From the NCBI GenBank assembly GCA_003725745.1, contig RHDP01000001.1, forward strand, positions 4,410,501-4,474,500: a stretch of DNA of 64,000 nt, read 5' to 3'. Shown here piece after piece: positions 1-9,433 of the stretch (its first letter is position 1; every line of letters starts with the position of its first letter). The stretch comes from Streptomyces sp. I6 (GTDB lineage: Bacteria; Actinomycetota; Actinomycetes; Streptomycetales; Streptomycetaceae). A program made the position numbers and the translations under genes. The notes beneath the pieces are model-generated. The model saw nothing but the letters and a program-made list of their open reading frames with translations, was not told the DNA's origin and did no database searches.

Positions 1-229
1 TGCGGCCGCGGCTGCCTCGAGGGGGTACCAGTCCTTTGCTGCTCCACGTGACCAACGTAGGTCGCGATGTGCGATCAGCACGTCACAGGACACGCCCTTT
101 GGGGGAGCTTGGTCAGGAGTTCGAGGCGTCGCACGCGTGACGTACTCCGGCGGCCCGCCCGTAAACTGGGGGATCGGCCCACCCCCGGGCCCGGCCACCA
201 GCCAGTCCTCACTCCAGGAAGTCGCCAAC

Positions 230-1318
<1,089 letters not shown>

Positions 1319-1345
1319 TACGTCCGGCGAAGGCCGTCTGACCTG

Positions 1346-1379
1346 CAATGCCGGTGAGTTAGCGATCCGTGCAGGTCAG
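1346..1379 (+). repeat. Left terminal inverted repeat of the IS4-family element
   Basis: 34 bp beginning CAATGCCGGTGAGTTAGCGA. It matches the reverse complement of 3050-3084 except for one missing G. Its inner nine bases GCAGGTCAG are the exact inverse of CTGACCTGC at 1338-1346, which overlaps the flank, so the junction can form a 9-bp hairpin directly behind ychF. Confidence 0.9.
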
Positions 1380-2892
1380 GTGGGGTGCTTGGTGACTCTG
1401 AGTGTGTAGTGGACGTTACTGGGAGTGCGGGGCTGGTCGCGTTTTCTGACCTCGAAGGTGTTCTCGGACGGCTTCTTGACGCGTTGGCACTGTCGGTGGC
1501 GGCGGGTCGGGAGGAGGGCGGCCAGGAGTTCGGTGATGACCTCGTGGCGTGTGGAGTCCAACACGGTCGGGTCGGCTGCGGATTGAGCGGCGACGGCCAG
1601 CCGGGCGAGCTGCACTGTGACGGTGAAGGAGATCCGGTCGGGATCGGTGTCGCCGTGCTCGGCCGCGCGCGTCTGCAGTGCGCACAGTGCCTGGTAGACG
1701 GTGAGGAGGGCGTAGATTTCCTGGCAGATCGGCTCGGGTGCCCTGGAGCGCAGGATGAATCCGGCGCCGCGCAGGCGGTTCTTCAGTTCCGCGAACCCGT
1801 TTTCGATCTCCCACCGCTGATGGTAGGCCGTCGCCAGCTGGCGGGCCGGGGCCAGCCTGGGATCCAGCAGGCTGGTGACCAGCCGGAACGTCTCGGTGCG
1901 GGGCAGGCCGGCCTGTGGGCGGATGGTCACGGTGTACTCGATGATCCGCACCAGGTGTCCTCGGGGAGACTGCTGCAAGGTGCGTCCGGCCGCGCGGGCC
2001 TGACCGTGCCGGACGTTCTCCGCGGGCGTTCTCATGATGGACAGGTAGGAGCCGTCGGACAGCACTTGCAGCGGCATGAAGACCAGGTTCTGCTTGATCC
2101 GCCAGGCCAGGTGGGCGCCGGTGGCGCGGGCCAGGCCCCACAGTGCGTACCCGGCGAAGTTGTGGTCGGCCAGCAGCAGCATGTCCGGTCGCAGGGAGGC
2201 CAGCAGCCGGCGGGCGAGCTTGTGCTCGCTGAACTTGGCCACCGCGTCGAAGGCCGCATCGACCAGGGCATGGGTGCCGCATTCCGTCAGGGCCATCAGG
2301 CGGACCTGCGGGTGTCCGCTCTGGTTGAGACACCACCCTTGACCGTGAAGCCGAACTCAGCTGCGTTCGCGGGGGTGTCGGGGATGTCCAGCGCGGTGCC
2401 GTCCCAGGCGACCAGCCGCAGCCCGAAGGCGAACGCGCCCGGTGTGAGGGGTGTGGCCAGCGTGCCGCACCGCCGCTCGAACAGCGCCTGCAACGGTTTG
2501 TCGCCCAGCCGCTGCCGGGCTCTTGTCAGGGCCGAGCTGGTGGGCAGGCGCCCCACGCACAGACCCGGCAGGTGCCGCAGCTTCTCGGTCAGCGTGCGCA
2601 GAACCGACCGGTATCCCGGCGGGCCGGCACTGTCGGAGCTGCTGAACAGGCATAGCGCCAGGACGAAGTAGACCACCGCCCAGGCCGGCAGCAACCGGCG
2701 GCGACGCTCGCCGCAGCCGGTCAACTCCACGACCTCGTCCACCAGCCCAGGGCTGATGTCCTCGGTCAACACGCCGAGCCGGACGCGCTCGCCAAAGCGC
2801 TGGTCCGCGGGCACCACCAGCCCGTTCAGCGGGGCCTGGCTGCCCTCGGCGATGGCAGACGGCATACGGACGATGGCACACTGAGCACCCAA
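1376..2892 (-). CDS. IS4-family transposase, one frameshift
   Basis: DDE transposase with an IS4 N-terminal domain (VVYFVLALCLFSS) and a DDE_Tnp_1 catalytic domain. First Asp is in LVAWDGTALD, second in LLLADHNF, and the Glu is in YHQRWEIENGFAELK, which fits the IS4 signature Y-(2)-R-(3)-E-(6)-K exactly. The frame breaks near 2300-2312; adding one base joins the N-terminal part (2296-2892) to GHPQVRLMALTECG and gives 505 residues, normal for the family. The error type matches the other single-base losses in this window, so the element may be intact in the real genome. A weak alternative is a natural inactivating mutation. Confidence 0.85.
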
Positions 2893-3049
2893 CGGAGTTC
2901 CCTCACGGACAGTCGGATCTTGGTCGATCCTCTGTCCTACCGGGAACTCCGTTGCCGTGCCCCGGCTCCCGCTGACACATCACCAGAAGTGACGGATCAC
3001 CCAACGTCACCAGGGGCCATTCCGGCCCAAACCCCACACCATCACGTGG

Positions 3050-3084
3050 CTGACCTGCACGGACTCGCTAACTCACCGGCATTG
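3050..3084 (-). repeat. Right terminal inverted repeat of the IS4-family element
   Basis: 35 bp that read on the minus strand as CAATGCCGGTGAGTTAGCGA followed by GTCCGTGCAGGTCAG, pairing with 1346-1379. It marks the transposase-proximal end of the element. Confidence 0.9.
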
Positions 3085-3848
3085 CCCCGACCTCTCCATC
3101 AACCGCCTACGCGAACGCCTCCCCGACCAGGAGGTGGCCGACCACCCGCGGTATGTGGCGGACCCCGCCGACCCATGGCGGCACACCACCACCGCCATAC
3201 ACGCGGCACGCACCGTCCTCGACTCCGGTGACGATGCCGCCGCCCAGGGCCACCTGGCCGCCTTCGGCGACGCCCTGTACAACATCGCCAGCGCCACGAC
3301 CGGCCCATACCGGGCAGAACTGCAGGCGGCGCCGATGGCGTTCAACCGCACCCGCCGTTCCGCCATCCGCGCCGACCACCAGGCCGCCACCGCCCTGCGC
3401 ATAGCCGCCAAGGAACTCGCCTACCCCTCCCGCGAGCCGGGCGCTCGCGATAGCCGTGCTCTTCGCCACCGTGCATCTGGCCCGCGCCGCCGCCAAGTGG
3501 CACGAGCAGCGCGGCCACGCACAGCAGGCGGCAGCAGCCGAGGAAGCCTTCCGCCGCCTCCAGGCGGGGTACCAGCAGGCCGCCGTACCCGTCCTGGCGG
3601 ACTTGGCCCGCCGCGCACCACGAGCCGCAACCGCTCGCCGCTTCGAGCAGGTCGTTCGCGCGGCCCTCCCCGACCACGCCGCCCGGATCCTCGCCGACCC
3701 CACTTGGACCGCCCTGACCACAACCCTCGCCCAGGCTGAGACCGCCGGCCACAACCCCCGACGCCTCCTGACCGAGGTGGGCACCCAACGAGAGCTCGAC
3801 AGCGCCGAGCACCCTGCCGAGGTCCTCAACTGGCGCATCACGGCTTAG
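3085..3848 (+). pseudogene. C-terminal remnant of a plasmid/ICE relaxase-mobilization protein
   Basis: Open translation starts directly at the IS right end (PDLSINRLRERLPDQ...), has no start codon and runs in one frame to about 3430, then continues in another frame from about 3432 to the stop at 3848. The end, with TLAQAETAGHNPRRLLTEVG, RELDSAEHPAEVL and NWRI, resembles the C-terminal region of Streptomyces conjugative-element mobilization proteins. The N-terminal relaxase domain is missing. The frame change is +1 (an inserted base or a two-base loss), unlike the -1 breaks elsewhere, so real decay is likely. Family assignment is from memory of homologues and is moderate. Confidence 0.55.
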
Positions 3849-4026
3849 CTGAGCCGGCGCACACAAGCAGTTCGCAGCCGAAGCACCATCAGCGGAACGA
3901 CGTCCATGTCCGCAATGCCACACTCTCCGACCACACCAGTGACCACGAAGCCCGAAGAGCGCAGTCGGCGCCGCTGACACCAGTCAGATGCCCTCGCCAC
4001 GCGTCCTGGCGGGGCATCGGTCGGGT

Positions 4027-4560
4027 TCAACGGCAAAGCTTCATGATGGTGTCGTCGAAGTCGGGAAACTCTCGTGTGGCCTGCGCGATGATCGCCGTTG
4101 CTGACGCGCGGCGGTCCGGAGCGAATTGCTCCGCGACAGCCGCCAGGTCGCGATTGACCCGGGGAGCCCAATCCGGCTCGGGCTCGTAGGAGGTGGCTGC
4201 TTCCCACGGGCCGAAGCCGTCAGCCAGCAGCCACAGGAAGGCACCCAGGTCGCGAGCGACGACGCCGGTCTCTCCTTCGGAGCCCAGAAAGACAATTGGC
4301 TGCTCCACCAGTTCCCGACCTGGACGAACCAGCCAGAGCGCCGCGTTCCCGCCGGTGCCGTCCTGGCCGAATACACGGAAGTCGTCGCCGTTCAGCTCGC
4401 CGTTGCCTGTCCACGCGCGGAACCACTCGGTGGTCTCATCAGCAGTCAGAAAGGACTCGTAGAGTTCGAAGTCGACACCGTCCTCGCCAATGCACTCGAG
4501 CCGGACCGCCATGGCAGCGGCAAGCGCGGCGGGGAACTGGCGATCTCCGTTCGCGATCAT
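4027..4560 (-). CDS. SUKH (SMI1/KNR4)-like hypothetical protein
   Basis: A 177-residue soluble acidic protein without signal peptide or membrane segment. The central part (DFRVFGQDGTGGNAALWLV, then EQPIVFLGSEGETGVVA, then LGAFLWLLADGFGPWEA) has the strand and aromatic pattern of SMI1/KNR4 superfamily proteins, many of which are immunity proteins to polymorphic toxins. An Rhs-tip fragment lies about 230 bp away, which fits that role, although the orientation is opposite and no intact toxin is present. The ATG at 4560 has only a weak ribosome site. Superfamily assignment is by resemblance; the function is inference. Confidence 0.5.
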   Translation of the reverse strand: MIANGDRQFPAALAAAMAVRLECIGEDGVDFELYESFLTADETTEWFRAWTGNGELNGDDFRVFGQDGTGGNAALWLVRPGRELVEQPIVFLGSEGETGVVARDLGAFLWLLADGFGPWEAATSYEPEPDWAPRVNRDLAAVAEQFAPDRRASATAIIAQATREFPDFDDTIMKLCR

Positions 4561-4645
4561 GCAAAGAGAGTAGCGATCGGCTTGGACTTGGCGGCACCGC
4601 CTGCTCCAGATCCGCCCCAGCCGAAACGAGGCTGAACGACAAGGT

Positions 4646-4795
4646 CAGTCATCGTCGTCCACGCCTCCTCGCAGTCCCCAATCATCAAGGCCGGAGTAGA
4701 TCACTGCGATGCGGCCCCTGGGGAAGTCGAACGCCGTGGCCTCCCCGCTATAGAGGGCTACCAGCGAGTCGGGCCCTCTCCACCAGGTATCCGCC
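4646..4795 (-). pseudogene. C-terminal fragment of an unrecognised protein
   Basis: The minus strand reads LADTWWRGPDSLVALYSGEA, then FDFPRGRIAVIYSGLDDWGL and RGGVDDDD followed by a stop at 4646-4648. The wording is protein-like and not low-complexity, but the frame is closed by a stop just upstream, near where the Rhs fragment begins. It is probably the tail of a gene cut by rearrangement. I do not recognise the family. Confidence 0.3.
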
Positions 4796-4943
4796 AGGCC
4801 TCAACGGCTACACCTACGGCCCCCAGAACCCCGCCACCTTCTCCGACCCCACCGGCCTCGGCCTCGCCTGCGGCAACGGCCCCAACCAGGACGCCTGCCC
4901 CCCAAAAAACCCAGCGGCGGCAAGAGCGGCCAGCCGAACATCA
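4788..4943 (+). pseudogene. Rhs repeat-associated core fragment (toxin tip lost)
   Basis: The plus strand encodes PPGLNGYTYGPQNPATFSDP followed by TGLGLACGNGPNQDAC. The pattern NxYTYxxxNPxxxxDPTGL is the end of the RHS repeat-associated core, after which polymorphic toxins switch to a variable C-terminal domain. Everything upstream of the core end is missing. Downstream, a C6A6 run at about 4899-4910 is followed by a frame change and then by IS5-type transposase sequence. It is a remnant of a polymorphic toxin or of an Rhs cassette end. Confidence 0.65.
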
Positions 4944-4954
4944 TGATGGCGGTC

Positions 4955-5085
4955 GTGGGTGCTGATCTCGCGCAGCGACTGGTTCCTGATGGTCTGTAGG
5001 ATCTGGTCGCCCCGTCGCTGCCGTCGTTCGCGTCCCGTCCGCAGGGCGGCGGGAAAGCGCCGTTGGAGGAGCGGGCCTCGTCGCC
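4955..5085 (+). pseudogene. IS5-type transposase N-terminal fragment
   Basis: From the GTG at 4955 the translation is VGADLAQRLVPDGL, a TAG stop at 4997-4999, then DLVAPSLPSFASRPQGGG. This is the familiar start of Streptomyces IS5-family (DUF4096) transposases, which normally read RLVPDGLWDLVAPLLP; the Trp codon TGG has become TAG. Recognisable similarity fades after about 5085 and no DDE domain follows. It abuts the Rhs fragment and is a second sign of transposition here. Confidence 0.55.
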
Positions 5086-5163
5086 GCGCACCGCAGGCTC
5101 TTCGCGTCGAGGGTGCTTCGGCCCCGCCGCCACTGAGTGCATCGCGGCCTGGCGCCCGTCCCG

Positions 5164-6573
5164 TCAGCGGCGCACCCCTCTGCGGAGTTTCAGCAGCGCG
5201 CCGATCGCGCCGCTGCCCCGGGCCAGGCGGGCGTAGACGTCGGTGAGGGCCGTGTGCCAGGGGCCGTCGGCGTAGCCGGGGTAGGGGTGCACGGTGCGGG
5301 CGTAGTCGGACGGGGTCCAGCCCCGGCGCACCGCGGCCGCCAGATGGGCGATGGTCTCCCCGGCGCGCGGCGACACCACCGTGGCCCCGACGATCCTCCC
5401 GCGCGGGCCCAGCACCAGGGTGGTGAAGCCCTCGGTGCGGCCGTCGGCGACCGCCCGGTCCAGCCGGTCGTTGCCCAGCGTGTGGACGCGTGCCGTGTCG
5501 CCGTACTGTTCCCGTGCCTCGTCGGCGGTCAGGCCGACGCGGGCGATCTCGGGGTCGGTGTACGTCACCCAGGGCACCGCGCGGTAGTCGACGGGGCGGC
5601 GGACCCCGAGAAGCGCGTCGGTGGCGGCCGCACCGCCCTGTGTGCCCCCCAGATGGGTGAAGGCGGAACAGCCGGTGACGTCTCCGGCGGCGTAGATGCG
5701 GTGGTTGGTGGTGCGCAGCCGACGGTCGGTGCGGACATGGCCCGTCGCCGTCAGTTCCACCCCGGCCGCGTCCGGTGCGAGCGCCCGGGTGTTGGCGCGC
5801 CGGCCCGTGACGGCGAGCAGCGCGTCGTACGGGACCGCGCCACCGGGCCCGTGGACGGCCCCCGCGTCGACCCTCTCCGCCTGGTAGCCGGTCAGCACGG
5901 TGACGCCCTCGGCCTCCAGGCGCTCCCGCAACACCTCGGAGGCGCGCGGTTCCTCACGGGGCACCAGCCGGTCCATCGCCTCCACGAGCGTGACCTGTGA
6001 GCCGAGGCGGGCGAATGCCTGGCCGAGTTCGCAGCCGATGGGCCCGCCGCCCAGCACCACCAGCCGGTGGGGGAGCCCGGACAGCTCCCACACGGTGTCG
6101 CTGGTCAGCGGCCCGGCCTCGGCCAGACCCGGAAGCGGCGCCAGGGCAGGCGAGGAGCCCGTGGCGATCACCGCGTACCGGAAGGACACCTCCCGGTCGC
6201 CCGCCGCCAGGGAGCGCGGTCCGGTGAAGGCCGCCGCGCCGTACGCCACCTCGACGCCGAGCGGGGCGAGCGCCTCGGGCGAGTCGTGCGGCTCGATCGC
6301 GCCGATCGCCCGCTTCACCTCGCCCATGGCCGCCGCGAGGTCGGCACGGTCCGGCACCGGTGGGAGCCCGTAGGCGGAGGCGCGGCGGGCCGCCTGGACG
6401 TCGGCGGCCACATGGAGCAGGGCCTTGCTCGGTACGCAGCCGGTCCACAGGCAGTCGCCGCCCAGCCGGTCCCGCTCGACGAGCAGGGTGCGGGCGCCGA
6501 AGCGCCCGGCGGTGCGGGCCGCGGTCAGACCGGCACTGCCGCCGCCGATGACCACGAGATCGTACGTACTCAT
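5164..6573 (-). CDS. MerA/Lpd-like FAD-dependent pyridine nucleotide-disulfide oxidoreductase
   Basis: Class I flavin disulfide reductase of 469 residues. The FAD-binding GGGSAG is at residues 10-15, the redox-active pair C41/C46 in GGDCLWTGCVPSK, the NAD(P)-binding GGGPIGCELGQAFARLG in the middle, and the second FAD motif is IYAAGDVTG. The dimerisation end has HPYPGYADGPW instead of the HPHPT of lipoamide dehydrogenases, as in the mercuric-reductase-like subgroup. It lacks the MerA N-terminal heavy-metal domain, so mercury reduction should not be assumed. ATG at 6573 is taken because upstream translation is proline/arginine junk. It is transcribed away from the methyltransferase/TVP38 pair; homologues are often linked or fused to TVP38 proteins. 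Substrate unknown. Confidence 0.88.
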   Translation of the reverse strand: MSTYDLVVIGGGSAGLTAARTAGRFGARTLLVERDRLGGDCLWTGCVPSKALLHVAADVQAARRASAYGLPPVPDRADLAAAMGEVKRAIGAIEPHDSPEALAPLGVEVAYGAAAFTGPRSLAAGDREVSFRYAVIATGSSPALAPLPGLAEAGPLTSDTVWELSGLPHRLVVLGGGPIGCELGQAFARLGSQVTLVEAMDRLVPREEPRASEVLRERLEAEGVTVLTGYQAERVDAGAVHGPGGAVPYDALLAVTGRRANTRALAPDAAGVELTATGHVRTDRRLRTTNHRIYAAGDVTGCSAFTHLGGTQGGAAATDALLGVRRPVDYRAVPWVTYTDPEIARVGLTADEAREQYGDTARVHTLGNDRLDRAVADGRTEGFTTLVLGPRGRIVGATVVSPRAGETIAHLAAAVRRGWTPSDYARTVHPYPGYADGPWHTALTDVYARLARGSGAIGALLKLRRGVRR

Positions 6574-6607
6574 GCTGTTCGGGCTCTTTCCGCTCGGCGC
6601 ACGCTCC

Positions 6608-6640
6608 TGGGACGTGAGGGAAACCCGGCGCCACGGCCGG
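6608..6640 (-). promoter_or_regulatory. Shared leader motif upstream of the oxidoreductase gene
   Basis: Plus-strand TGGGACGTGAGGGAAACCCG followed by GCGCCACGGCCGG, ending 35 bases upstream of the oxidoreductase ATG. A close relative lies at 9227-9258, 36 bases upstream of the CDP-alcohol phosphotransferase start and in the same orientation. In RNA sense both contain TTCCCT, 3-4 bases, then GTCCCA next to a GC hairpin. It could be an RNA leader or an operator. Confidence 0.35.
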
Positions 6641-7019
6641 AGCCTTCCCGTCTGCCGTGCACGATCCCGTACGGCGACGGCCTCGCGTACGCCCTGGGGG
6701 AACGTCCTTCGGGTGGCGCCGTACGGGAGCGTCGGCCGGAAGGAAGCACCCCGCACCCGGGACGGTCCGTTGGGAGGGCCGTTCGGTCGGGAGCGCCGTC
6801 CCGCGGGAAGGCATAGGGACGCCTCCCGGGAACATCCCTGCCGAACCGGAGGGCCGGATGCGGAATGCGGGGCCGCCCCGGCGGGGTTCCCGGCGGCAGC
6901 GGCAGCGGCAGCGGCAGCGGCAGCGGCAGCGGCAGCGAGCACAGGGTACAGGGCAGCGGGTCGGCGGGTCGGCGGCAGCCGTGGAGCCAGAGGGAAGCGA
7001 CGAGGGAGAAGAGGGCCGG
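6641..7019. other. Divergent intergenic region with a hexamer repeat
   Basis: Non-coding DNA between the divergent oxidoreductase and methyltransferase genes. It contains several short G/C dyads and seven perfect copies of GGCAGC at 6895-6936, 84 bp before the methyltransferase start. Otherwise no gene is visible. Confidence 0.5.
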
Positions 7020-7797
7020 ATGGACGAACCGGAATGGCGGCGCTTCGTCGCCGCCTACCACCACGCCCGTCCGGGTATCACCGAACGCCTTTTCGATCTT
7101 GCCGACGCCTCCCCGTACGCCTGGCTGGCCGAACCCCTGCGGGACGCCCGCGGCACGATCCTCGACCTCGCCTGTGGCTCGGCCCCCGTCCGCGAGGAAC
7201 TCCCGGACGCCGGCTGGGTCGGTATCGACCTGTCGGCCGCGGAACTCGCCGACGCGGCGCGCCGGGGCCGCGGGCCGCTGGTCCGGGCCGACGCGGGCGC
7301 CCTCCCGATGGCCTCCGGCCGCGCGGGGGCGGTCTGCGCGGCCATGTGCCTGCCGGTCGTCACCCCCTGCCGCGTGTTCTCGGGGAGATCCGGCGCGTGC
7401 TGCGCCCCGGCGGGACACTCGCGGCGCTGGTCCCCTCCCAGACCGGGCTGTCCCCCTTCGGGATGCTCTCCTGGGTCCGGGTGATGGCCGCCCTGCGTGC
7501 CGTGCGCCAGCCGTGGCCCAACCCGCAGGCTCGCGACGGACTCGCCGCCCTGCTGCGCTCGGCCGGGTTCCGCGTCCGCTCCGACGAGCGGCGCGTCTTC
7601 CGTCTCACCGTCGACTCGGCCGACGCCGCGCATCTGCTGGCCGACGCCCTGTACCTGCCCGCACTGACCCCCGCCGCGCCGAAGCCGCCAGGCGGTCCCT
7701 CGCCCGGTGGGCCGTTCGGGGACGACGCCTCGAACTGCCGCTGCGCCGCGTGGTGGCCGACCTTCCGACCGGACGACCGTCACAGGAGCCGACATGA
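7020..7797 (+). CDS. SAM-dependent class I methyltransferase (two frameshifts)
   Basis: Restored length 259 residues. The SAM-binding loop ILDLACGSAP is near residue 50, followed by GWVGIDLS (acidic loop), LVRADAGALPM and the post-motif region EIRRVLRPGGTLAALVPS typical of Methyltransf_11/25 enzymes. The frame breaks in the C run at 7363-7367 and again at about 7668-7676; one added C at each gives a continuous protein ending RRVVADLPTGRPSQEPT. That stop overlaps the next start (ATGA at 7794), which supports both repairs. Start ATG 7020 follows a purine-rich GAAGAGGG. Its methyl acceptor is unknown; the cluster suggests a lipid or quinone-like substrate, which is inference. Confidence 0.75.
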
Positions 7798-8596
7798 ACC
7801 GCCCGGAAGTCCCCCGTCAACGCCCCGGCGACCGCCTTCGACGACTCCGCGACCGCCCTCCGACGCGACCCCGGACGCGACTCCGGACGTGACCCCGGAC
7901 GCGATCCGGGACGGAACCGGGCCCGCGGGCCCGGCGTGGACCAGGCTGGCCGTCCTGGTGGTGCTGGTGGCGGCGCTCGCGTCCTGGGCGGCGCTGGGGG
8001 GTGGTGTCGACCTGCTGCACGACGTGCGCCAGTGGGTCGACTCGCTCGGCCTGTGGGGGCCGGTGGTCTTCGCGCTCTGCTACGCCGTGGCGGTGACGGC
8101 GCTGCTGCCCGGCTCGGTGCTGACCGCGTCCGCGGGGGCGCTGTTCGGGCTGACGCTGGGGACCGCGGCGGTGCTCGTGGGGGCGACGGCGGGTGCCGCG
8201 CTGTCGTTCGGCCTGGCCCGCCGGCTGGGGCGGCCGGTGGTGGCCCGCTACGCGGGTTCGGGGCGACTGGCCCGGCTGGACTCGTATCTGACGCGCCGTG
8301 GGTTCGCTGCTGTGCTGCTGGTGCGGCTGGTGCCGCTGTTCCCCTTCTCGGTGATCAACTACGGAGCGGGGGTGGCCGGTGTGCGCTTCTCCTCCTATCT
8401 GGCCGCGACGGCCCTCGGGATCATCCCGGGCACCGTCGTCTACACCGGGCTCGGCGGGTCCCTGGGCGACCCTGCCTCGCCCGTGCTGTGGATCGCGCTC
8501 GGCGGTCTGCTGGTGCTGAGCGCCGGCGGCTGGTGGGCCGCCCGGCTGGTCCGCTCCCGTGGCGGGGAGTTCACCGGAGCTGCCGGTAGCCGGTGA
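7794..8596 (+). CDS. TVP38/TMEM64 (VTT-domain) membrane protein
   Basis: Integral membrane protein of the TVP38/DedA (VTT) superfamily, relatives of E. coli YdjX/YdjZ and of eukaryotic lipid scramblases. The VTT core is clear: LLPGSVLTASAGALFGLTLG, FGLARRLGR, then RLVPLFPFSVINYGAG and LGIIPGTVVYTGLG, with about five to six hydrophobic segments. ATG 7794 has AGGAG eight bases upstream and overlaps the methyltransferase stop; this start needs one C added to the run at 7811-7815. Without that repair the first in-frame start is GTG 7889. Its stop overlaps the end of the convergent phosphotransferase gene by 26 bp. Confidence 0.82.
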
Positions 8597-9191
8597 CGAC
8601 CCGGTGGGCCGCGGTGGCGCCGACGACCGCGGCCCACACCCAGGCGACGGTGTGGGCGGAACCGGGAAGCAGGCACCACAGGGTGTGTACGGCGATGGTC
8701 TCGGTCCCCTCGGCCAGACCGCCGATGAAGTTCAGCGAGCGGCCCCGCGAGAGCCGGTCCTCGTCGCGCCGCCGCCCGGTGCGCTCGGCGATGGAGGAGA
8801 AGGCCAGGAAGACCGTGCCGTTGACGTAGTAGGCGAGCAGCACGAGCAGGAACGGCAGCGCCGGGCCGCCCACGCCCACGGCGACGCCGATGACGAAGGC
8901 CCCGTAGACGAGGAAGTCGGCGCTGATGTCGAGGAAGCCGCCGGCCCCGGAGGTGTCGGCGGTGCCACGACGCCGGGCGAGCGGGCCGTCGAGGCCGTCG
9001 GCGAGCCGGGACAGCAGCCACAGTGCGGCGGCGGCCGGCCACCAGCCCGCCGCCGCGCAGCCCGCCGAGGCGAGACCCGTCAGCGCGCCGAGCGCGGTCA
9101 GCCGGCCGGGTGTGACGGCGGGACGGTCGAGCATCGCGGCGGCCCGGTCCAGCGGGCCGCCAAGTAGCGCTCGCGCCCGCACGTCCAGCAT
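8571..9191 (-). CDS. CDP-alcohol phosphatidyltransferase family protein (YnjF-like)
   Basis: Membrane enzyme expected to move a phosphoalcohol from a CDP-linked donor to a second alcohol, making a phospholipid or head-group intermediate. The CDP-OH-P signature is present as DGLDGPLARRRGTADTSGAG followed by GFLDISAD, with two extra residues between the AR and G..D..D parts compared with the canonical motif. Several hydrophobic segments follow in 206 residues. Start ATG 9191 has GGAG eight bases upstream. E. coli YnjF, the same family, sits beside YnjBCD, as here. Donor and acceptor are unknown. Confidence 0.85.
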   Translation of the reverse strand: MLDVRARALLGGPLDRAAAMLDRPAVTPGRLTALGALTGLASAGCAAAGWWPAAAALWLLSRLADGLDGPLARRRGTADTSGAGGFLDISADFLVYGAFVIGVAVGVGGPALPFLLVLLAYYVNGTVFLAFSSIAERTGRRRDEDRLSRGRSLNFIGGLAEGTETIAVHTLWCLLPGSAHTVAWVWAAVVGATAAHRVVTGYRQLR

Positions 9192-9226
9192 CCTCGGCTC
9201 CTTCCGTCGAACCGGCGCCGTGCCGG

Positions 9227-9258
9227 TGGGACACAAAGGGAAGCCCGCGGGCACCCGG
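9227..9258 (-). promoter_or_regulatory. Shared leader motif upstream of the CDP-alcohol phosphotransferase gene
   Basis: Plus-strand TGGGACACAAAGGGAAGCCC followed by GCGGGCACCCGG, ending 36 bases upstream of the ATG at 9191. It aligns with 6608-6640 upstream of the oxidoreductase gene in sequence, orientation and distance. Candidate co-regulatory site or structured leader. Confidence 0.35.
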
Positions 9259-9433
9259 CCGTGTTCCTTTTCCGCGCGACGGATTCCCGGGTTCCGCACG
9301 ACGGACGCCCGACTTCCGCACGGCGGAAGGCCGATGGCCCGCCGGGTGGGAGACGCGGCGGGACGAACGGGAGGAACAGGATGAACGGGATGAGCACAGT
9401 GAACGGGATGAGACGAACGAAGGAGCGGCACGC

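Larger units (their letters stand above)
1346..3084 (-). mobile_element. IS4-family insertion sequence, complete with both ends
   Basis: A 1739-bp element bounded by near-perfect inverted repeats of 34 and 35 bp that differ by one inserted base. It carries one transposase gene on the minus strand whose stop codon lies in the left repeat. No convincing direct target duplication is visible at the flanks (GTCTGACCTG on the left, CCCCGACCTC on the right). Its left flank is the ychF downstream region and its right flank a truncated relaxase gene, so it sits on one edge of a mobile-DNA remnant. Confidence 0.88.

Noticed and set aside
1385-2671. 428-codon plus-strand frame inside the IS element
   Set aside because: Antisense to the transposase and without similarity to accessory transposition proteins.
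5164-6573. Mercury resistance operon
   Set aside because: The oxidoreductase lacks the MerA heavy-metal domain and there is no merR, merT or merP; neighbours point to the ynj-like cluster.
6574-6720. Cobalamin or SAM riboswitch in the oxidoreductase leader
   Set aside because: GGGAAACCCGGCGCC resembles part of a B12 box, but the rest of the conserved core and the Pribnow-spaced helices are missing on both strands; SAM-IV core bases are also absent.
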